From Aquimarina brevivitae (GTDB lineage Bacteria; Bacteroidota; Bacteroidia; Flavobacteriales; Flavobacteriaceae): 64,000 bases of DNA. The position numbers and the translations under genes were made by a program. The notes under the pieces were generated by a model that saw only the letters and a program-made list of their open reading frames with translations, was not told where the DNA came from and made no database searches. Shown here piece after piece: positions 59,661 through 64,000 of this stretch. The stretch lies in contig NZ_SGXE01000006.1 of NCBI RefSeq assembly GCF_004216895.1, positions 70,894 through 134,893 on the forward strand, read 5' to 3'. Within the stretch, counting starts at the first letter, position 1, and each line of letters begins with the position of its first letter.

Positions 59661-61847
59661 TTATCGTTGAATTAGTATGTTTCTAGTAGCTTTGGTACCA
59701 TTACTTTCAATCGTCATGATATAACTACCCGTTGATAAAGTATTGACTTCAAAACTTAGATTATACATTCCTTTTACTAATTGTTCATCTTGTAAAATGC
59801 TAACCAGCCTACCATTGGTATCATATAACGCGATTCGAACTCGTGTATCTGTATTCGCTATATAATGAATATTTCCTTTATCACTAACAGGAATAGGATA
59901 AACTCCTAATATTAGTAGATCTTCTACAGTAGCTAATGGAGTATTCACACTTGCTAAATCCTCCGTTCTTCTGGATTGTGTGGCTACCGCAGCTGATCTT
60001 GCTTTGTATAATCTACAATTATCAGCATTTACATACCAGCCTCTTGATCTTCGTTCCTGATCATAAGGTCTATCAATCACCTCTGTATCATACCAATCTG
60101 CTTGTACCCTATTTTCTCTTACGTCTAAAATATAATATCCATGGTTATCTAAATCCACATCTTTCATATGCCAATTTAACAAACGAACATAAAATTCAGA
60201 GATACCAGAAATGGCTCCACCAAGAAAATCTAAATTGGTCGAAGTTACACTTGGTACAACAAACTCACAAGCCTCACAAGTTCCGTTATACCTCACCTCT
60301 CCTGCAAAAGTACTATGGATATCACCAGTTAGTACCACTACATTATCTATGTCATTATTTTTAATAAAGGATAACAAACGATTTCTTTCGGTATCATATC
60401 CATCCCAGGCATCATTTGTAGGTACGCCGTTCCAAGGCATCATCATTACCTGGTTAGCAATAATCTTCCACTTCGATTCTGAAGCCTGAAGTGTAGCTGT
60501 CAACCAGTTAAATTGGTCTTGACCTAAGATTGATTTATATACCGCTTTGTTAGCATCTGCTAAAGTTTCGTTATTGTATTTATTACCCTTTGATAATAAA
60601 TATTGTAATCGTTCGGTTTCTTTTTGATTATCTAAGGACTTTTTAGTGATTACCAATTCACTAAATCGGTTGATCAATTCTTCAAATTCTTTTGTAGTTA
60701 TTGAATTTTCTTGTTTACTATTATCATTTATATTTATTACAAACGGTAGTACGGTTCGTAACACCTCTTTTAGTTCATCAGGATTATTTAAATTTTTGCC
60801 AGCTATGGTTTTATTCACCAAATCCTTAAACACTTTATTTTTAGCTGCTTTACTAATTAAATCTTTAGAGCTATCTACCTGGGTGTCTCTGCCCTCAATT
60901 CTGGTGTCCAGCATTATCAAATCTACGAGGTTACCGTAAGAAATTTTTCTGTATAGCCTATACTCCTCAATTGAGTTGGCACGGATCGGCATCCATTCAA
61001 AATATGCCTTATAAGCATTATTTTTTCTTGTTTGCCAATCTCCTTCTGTAGCTGGTTGATGATTTTCTGCTCCAAATTGATTAGCATCATTAGCAAACTC
61101 ATGATCATCCCAAATGGTAATAAAGGGATGTTGCCGATGTACATTGCGCAACATAGGATCTAATTTATAATAAGAATGGCGGACTCGATAATCATCCAAT
61201 GTAATTGTTTCATTATTAGGTACGTGTCCTCTATCAGTAAGAGAGTTGTCACCATACCCGCCCGTTTCATATTCGTAAATGTAATCTCCTAAGTGTATTA
61301 CTGCATCTATATCAGATCGTTTAGTGATTTGGTTATAAGCATTAAAGTATCCTCCTTGATAATTGGAGCAAGAAACAATTGCAAATCTTAGATTATCCAC
61401 CATCGCTGTTTTTGCAGGAGCAGTTCTTGTTCTACCGATTATAGAGTTCTTTCCTTCTGCCTCGAATTGATAATAATAGGTCGTAAAGGGTTGAAGCCCG
61501 GTTACATCCACTTTAACGGTGTAGTCTTTGGATTGATTCGTAGTGAATTGTCCTTGAGATACAACCGAGTTCATATCAGGTGTCGTTGAAACTTTCCAGA
61601 AACCCTGAACGCTGAGGCTATTGGTTGTGACCCTAGTCCAAATAATTACGGCATCCTGCAAAGGATCGCCTGAGGCAACTCCGTGATAAAATGGAGCTAG
61701 ACTACTATCATAATAGTTTGATAAAGCTTCAGAATTATTTCTTTGGATCTTAATCAGCTCTGTATTTATCTCCTGAGCCTGTACTGAATTGGTACTCATA
61801 AAAAGACACCATACTGCTAGCACAGTAAAAAAGTAGTATTTATTCAT
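59661..61847 (-). CDS. PhoD-like alkaline phosphatase with T9SS sorting domain
   Basis: A 728-residue secreted enzyme with a signal peptide (NSVQAQ, ~25). The N-terminal domain (50-145) is fibronectin-like, as in PhoD. The metallophosphatase core has VSCSNYQGGYFNAY, HLGDYIYEYE near 186, WDDHEFANDA near 247, and VVLTGDIHSTFAGEV near 500. A ~115-residue lysine-rich helical insertion (about 325-438) separates MLDTRIEGRD from LGQDQFNWL, unusual for the family. The C-terminus (~650-728) is a type A T9SS sorting domain (GVYPIPVSDKGNIHY ... NILIQR). It probably releases phosphate outside the cell. Confidence 0.93.
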   Translation of the reverse strand: MNKYYFFTVLAVWCLFMSTNSVQAQEINTELIKIQRNNSEALSNYYDSSLAPFYHGVASGDPLQDAVIIWTRVTTNSLSVQGFWKVSTTPDMNSVVSQGQFTTNQSKDYTVKVDVTGLQPFTTYYYQFEAEGKNSIIGRTRTAPAKTAMVDNLRFAIVSCSNYQGGYFNAYNQITKRSDIDAVIHLGDYIYEYETGGYGDNSLTDRGHVPNNETITLDDYRVRHSYYKLDPMLRNVHRQHPFITIWDDHEFANDANQFGAENHQPATEGDWQTRKNNAYKAYFEWMPIRANSIEEYRLYRKISYGNLVDLIMLDTRIEGRDTQVDSSKDLISKAAKNKVFKDLVNKTIAGKNLNNPDELKEVLRTVLPFVININDNSKQENSITTKEFEELINRFSELVITKKSLDNQKETERLQYLLSKGNKYNNETLADANKAVYKSILGQDQFNWLTATLQASESKWKIIANQVMMMPWNGVPTNDAWDGYDTERNRLLSFIKNNDIDNVVVLTGDIHSTFAGEVRYNGTCEACEFVVPSVTSTNLDFLGGAISGISEFYVRLLNWHMKDVDLDNHGYYILDVRENRVQADWYDTEVIDRPYDQERRSRGWYVNADNCRLYKARSAAVATQSRRTEDLASVNTPLATVEDLLILGVYPIPVSDKGNIHYIANTDTRVRIALYDTNGRLVSILQDEQLVKGMYNLSFEVNTLSTGSYIMTIESNGTKATRNILIQR

Positions 61848-61870
61848 AATGTGAAAGTGTTAGTTTTTCA

Positions 61871-61878
61871 CAAAATTA
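61871..61878 (-). promoter_or_regulatory. -7-like box upstream of the PhoD-type gene
   Basis: TAATTTTG on the minus strand (61878-61871) lies 23 bp from the start codon and fits TAnnTTTG. No TTG occurs at the 19-bp spacing. Elsewhere in the gap a perfect 8-bp inverted repeat GGTATTAA-AAAC-TTAATACC (61958-61977) may be an operator. The rest of 61879-62136 shows no gene. Confidence 0.4.
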
Positions 61879-62136
61879 ATTGGAGGACTTCATTTGACCC
61901 CACTACTTTTTGAGTCTTAATAGAATGATAATTTGATTAACATTTAGCTTTCTATTAGGTATTAAAAACTTAATACCCAGTAAACATTACTTTATAAAAT
62001 AAATGTAGACTAAGGTGCAATGTTAGATTTTAAAATATTGAATTTCAATTAATTAAATATAATTCTAATTATTTGGCACAGGAATTGGTATTACTTAGGT
62101 AAACAAATAGAGTATTAATTTTTAAAGACTACGATT

Positions 62137-62295
62137 ATGAAAACTTTTTACTTAAAATTTAGATTGGACCTAAAAACAGTAATGACCTTTTTAAAAGATT
62201 TACCTGCATCTTGTGCCTATGCCATTCATAGATAGAAGCATATGGATCAGATCAGAATAGGAATACCATTACGAAAATGGTTTGAAGAACACTAA
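62137..62295 (+). pseudogene. Small frame interrupted by one in-frame TAG
   Basis: An ATG at 62137 opens a 32-residue frame (MKTFYLKFRLDLKTVMTFLK, then DLPASCAYAIHR) ended by TAG at 62233-62235. The same frame continues at once for 19 codons (KHMDQIRIGIPLRKWFEEH) to TAA at 62293-62295, exactly where the terminator hairpin begins. This suggests a 52-codon small gene with one nonsense change, or a true 32-residue peptide. I recognise no family. The predicted parts are basic and amphipathic. No exact promoter is visible. Confidence 0.35.
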
Positions 62296-62329
62296 AAAAG
62301 CGAGAACAGCATAATGTATCTCGCTTTTT
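62295..62329. terminator. Bidirectional terminator before mgsA
   Basis: AAAAAGCGAGA (62295-62305) pairs with TCTCGCTTTTT (62319-62329), with T runs in both directions. It serves mgsA on the minus strand and any plus-strand transcript of the small frame. Confidence 0.9.
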
Positions 62330-62331
62330 AT

Positions 62332-62694
62332 TTATAATCCGTTTAATAACAATTGTGCCGAAGCTGGATTTGTAGCGAGTGGGATATTATGTACATCACA
62401 TAATCGCATAAGCATAAAGATATCTGGCTCGTGCGGATGCTTTGCCAAAGGATCTCGAAAAAAGATAACCAGATTCACTTTTTTCTCTGCCACTAGCGCC
62501 GCTATTTGCGCATCACCTCCAATAGGGCCTGATAATAAAGCCTCTACTTCAAAACCTGCCTCTTTAGCTTTTTGCCCTGTGGTTCCGGTAGCAATTAGAT
62601 TACACTTCTTAGACTGTAAAATATCTTTGTGCTGATGTAAAAACTGAACCATTTCAGCCTTTTTACCATCGTGTGCTATTATGGCAATTGTCAT
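62332..62694 (-). CDS. mgsA: Methylglyoxal synthase
   Basis: A 120-residue enzyme converting dihydroxyacetone phosphate to methylglyoxal, a glycolytic bypass under phosphate limitation. It has [17 protein letters not shown] at the start, [30 protein letters not shown] near residue 38 (key phosphate-binding part GGDAQIA), and [22 protein letters not shown] near 78 with the catalytic Asp and His. It is 18 bp after pfkA, so the two glycolytic genes are co-transcribed. Confidence 0.96.
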   Translation of the reverse strand: MTIAIIAHDGKKAEMVQFLHQHKDILQSKKCNLIATGTTGQKAKEAGFEVEALLSGPIGGDAQIAALVAEKKVNLVIFFRDPLAKHPHEPDIFMLMRLCDVHNIPLATNPASAQLLLNGL

Positions 62695-62712
62695 TTAATT
62701 TAAAATATATAG

Positions 62713-63699
62713 TTAGGTAGATAAGATATCAGATATTCTAAGTAATTCTTTGTTAATACCGTGTCCTTCCTTCAGTCCTTCTTCAAAACTGGTATAGGCC
62801 ACGTTATTATTGATTAAGCCTACCATGATATTCTTGTGACCATCTAACAGCAATTCAACAGCATTAACACATAATCGGCTGGCTAAAGTTCTGTCAAAAC
62901 AAGTAGGGCTTCCACCACGCTGCATATGTCCCAGCACGGTTACTCTAACATCGTAATCAGGAAGGTTTTCGGTTACGTAGTCTGCAAGCTCATAGACATT
63001 TTTTCCTATTTTATCGCCCTCGCTCACCACTACGATACTTGATGACTTTCCGGATCTCTTGCTTCGTCTTAGTGATTCTAACAACCGGTCGAGACCGAGG
63101 TCTTCCTCGGGAATTAAAATTTCTTCTGCACCAGCTCCAACGCCACTATTTAAAGCAATAAAACCAGCATCTCTACCCATCACCTCAACAAAAAATAGTC
63201 TGTCATGTGAACTCGCTGTATCTCGTATCTTATCTATAGCATCAATCACTGTATTTAGCGCTGTATCATAACCAATGGTAAAATTAGTACCTGCTATATC
63301 GTTGTCAATGGTTCCTGGTACGCCGATCACAGGAATACCAAATTCTTCATAAAAAACTTTACCTCCTTTAAAAGTACCATCACCACCAATCAAGATCATC
63401 GCATCTACCCCAATTTCTTTAATATGATTGGCTGCTTTTTCTCTTCCTTCTTTCGTTCTAAACTCCTTTGATCTTGCTGACTTTAATATGGTTCCCCCTC
63501 GACTGATAATATTTCTAACACTACGTGCATCTAGATCGATATAATCTCCTTCAATCATACCTTGAAATCCACGATAAAACCCAATACATCGTACATTATA
63601 ATACGCACAAGCCCTAGCGACAGCTCGTATTGCAGCATTCATACCAGGAGCATCACCACCTGAGGTCATGACTCCGATACATTTTATTTCTCTAGCCAT
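62713..63699 (-). CDS. pfkA: ATP-dependent 6-phosphofructokinase
   Basis: A 328-residue enzyme phosphorylating fructose 6-phosphate. It has the ATP loop GVMTSGGDAPGMNAAIRAV, GGDGTFKGG near residue 108 (Gly in the ATP-type position), the catalytic GTIDNDIAGTNFTIGYDTA near 132, and FVEVMGRDAGFIAL near 170, then LGHMQRGGSPTCFDR near 255. The length and motifs fit the ATP-dependent bacterial type. It is upstream of mgsA. Confidence 0.97.
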   Translation of the reverse strand: MAREIKCIGVMTSGGDAPGMNAAIRAVARACAYYNVRCIGFYRGFQGMIEGDYIDLDARSVRNIISRGGTILKSARSKEFRTKEGREKAANHIKEIGVDAMILIGGDGTFKGGKVFYEEFGIPVIGVPGTIDNDIAGTNFTIGYDTALNTVIDAIDKIRDTASSHDRLFFVEVMGRDAGFIALNSGVGAGAEEILIPEEDLGLDRLLESLRRSKRSGKSSSIVVVSEGDKIGKNVYELADYVTENLPDYDVRVTVLGHMQRGGSPTCFDRTLASRLCVNAVELLLDGHKNIMVGLINNNVAYTSFEEGLKEGHGINKELLRISDILST

Positions 63700-63736
63700 T
63701 AGCTATTTCTTTTTTGGTTTTTGGTTATTATGGTGT

Positions 63737-64000
63737 TTAATTAGTTGAATCATCAGTAAAGTTAATAAAATCCGGAGTTTCTCTCTGGATCGTATCTTTA
63801 ACTTTACTTATCGTATCTGACTCTTTTACTTTAGCACTAAAAATCTTTCTCCATAATTCATTGAAATTATCAAAATCAACGGAGTAGGACAATCCAATAC
63901 CTTGCGTATACCCTTGAGATTCTCCTCCAATGAACTGTATATCATTTTCGCGATTAAATACTTTACCTCTTAGAGTACCATCTTCATTAAATAAATATTC
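63737..64000 (-). CDS. Translocation/assembly module TamB, C-terminal fragment
   Basis: The last 88 codons of a gene that begins beyond the window. The sequence (DGTLRGKVFNRENDIQFIGG, then GYTQGIGLSYSVDFDNFNEL and WRKIF) matches the C-terminal region of Bacteroidota TamB/DUF490 proteins, ending in a polar charged tail. TamB is an inner-membrane-anchored periplasmic bridge involved in lipid transport and outer-membrane assembly. It lies 37 bp upstream of pfkA on the same strand. Confidence 0.85.
   Translation of the reverse strand, partial: EYLFNEDGTLRGKVFNRENDIQFIGGESQGYTQGIGLSYSVDFDNFNELWRKIFSAKVKESDTISKVKDTIQRETPDFINFTDDSTN

Overview
The window is AT-rich chromosomal DNA from a member of the Bacteroidota, most likely a marine Flavobacteriaceae; I cannot name the genus. 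The basis is the gene content (DUF4290, DUF493, DUF6495, DUF3822, TamB, a T9SS sorting domain, LytTR regulators, a GH3/beta-lactamase fusion), the general lack of Shine-Dalgarno sequences, and several promoters of the Bacteroidota type TTG-N19-TAnnTTTG. I saw no phage, insertion sequence, integrase, CRISPR array or rRNA operon. It reads as core chromosome with some accessory inserts.

Layout: 1-0.8 kb, end of a histidine kinase. 0.8-7.6 kb (minus), murA-DUF4290-DUF493, then a molybdenum hydroxylase operon (2Fe-2S subunit, Tat-exported Mo subunit, XdhC, MocA-like). 7.7-12.3 kb (plus), ATPase-recQ-fmt, HU, YqgE. 12.3-17.2 kb, class IV aminotransferase, START-like protein, tRNA-Met, lipoprotein, LytTR regulator, a candidate small RNA and hisS. 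17.4-22.2 kb, ABC permease, a tyrosinase and a TauE/SafE-cupredoxin protein. 22.3-35.0 kb, rpsF-rpsR-rplI, LytTR regulator, priA, two chalcone-isomerase-like paralogues, yihY-nadC, rlmH, an M61 peptidase and a two-component system. 35.2-39.0 kb (plus), UbiA-like protein, maf, lipoprotein, pterin dehydratase, a REP-like repeat and yebC. 39.1-43.6 kb (minus), acyltransferase, a KdsB-KdnB fusion, DUF4126 and a RecD-like helicase. 43.8-45.8 kb, a membrane protein, DUF3822 and rsmD. 46.3-46.9 kb, a noncoding interval with two tandem 133-bp structured elements. 46.9-56.2 kb (minus), aldo/keto reductase, GH3-beta-lactamase, an Fe-S membrane redox module, MlaD and an amidase, divergent from lptD. 59.2-64.0 kb, RidA, a PhoD-type phosphatase, a small interrupted reading frame, mgsA, pfkA and the end of tamB.

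Themes: much of the window serves the envelope (MurA, KdsB, acyltransferase, LptD, MlaD, amidase, GH3, TamB). The hydroxylase operon carries its own cofactor maturation genes. The tyrosinase is followed by a probable copper-handling membrane protein, suggesting a two-gene copper unit.

The most promising unexplained signals are: (1) a candidate sRNA (15613-15771, minus) with an exact-consensus promoter and a perfect 12-bp terminator; (2) the two equal-length tandem elements at 46508-46828, whose terminator-stem mismatches become G-U pairs only if the minus strand is the RNA; (3) the KdsB-KdnB fusion; (4) a bacterial tyrosinase with a fungal/mollusc-like Cys-x-His and a C-terminal CxxC; and (5) a UbiA-family protein that has lost its entire first Asp-rich motif. 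All identifications come from reading the sequence; no database search was run.
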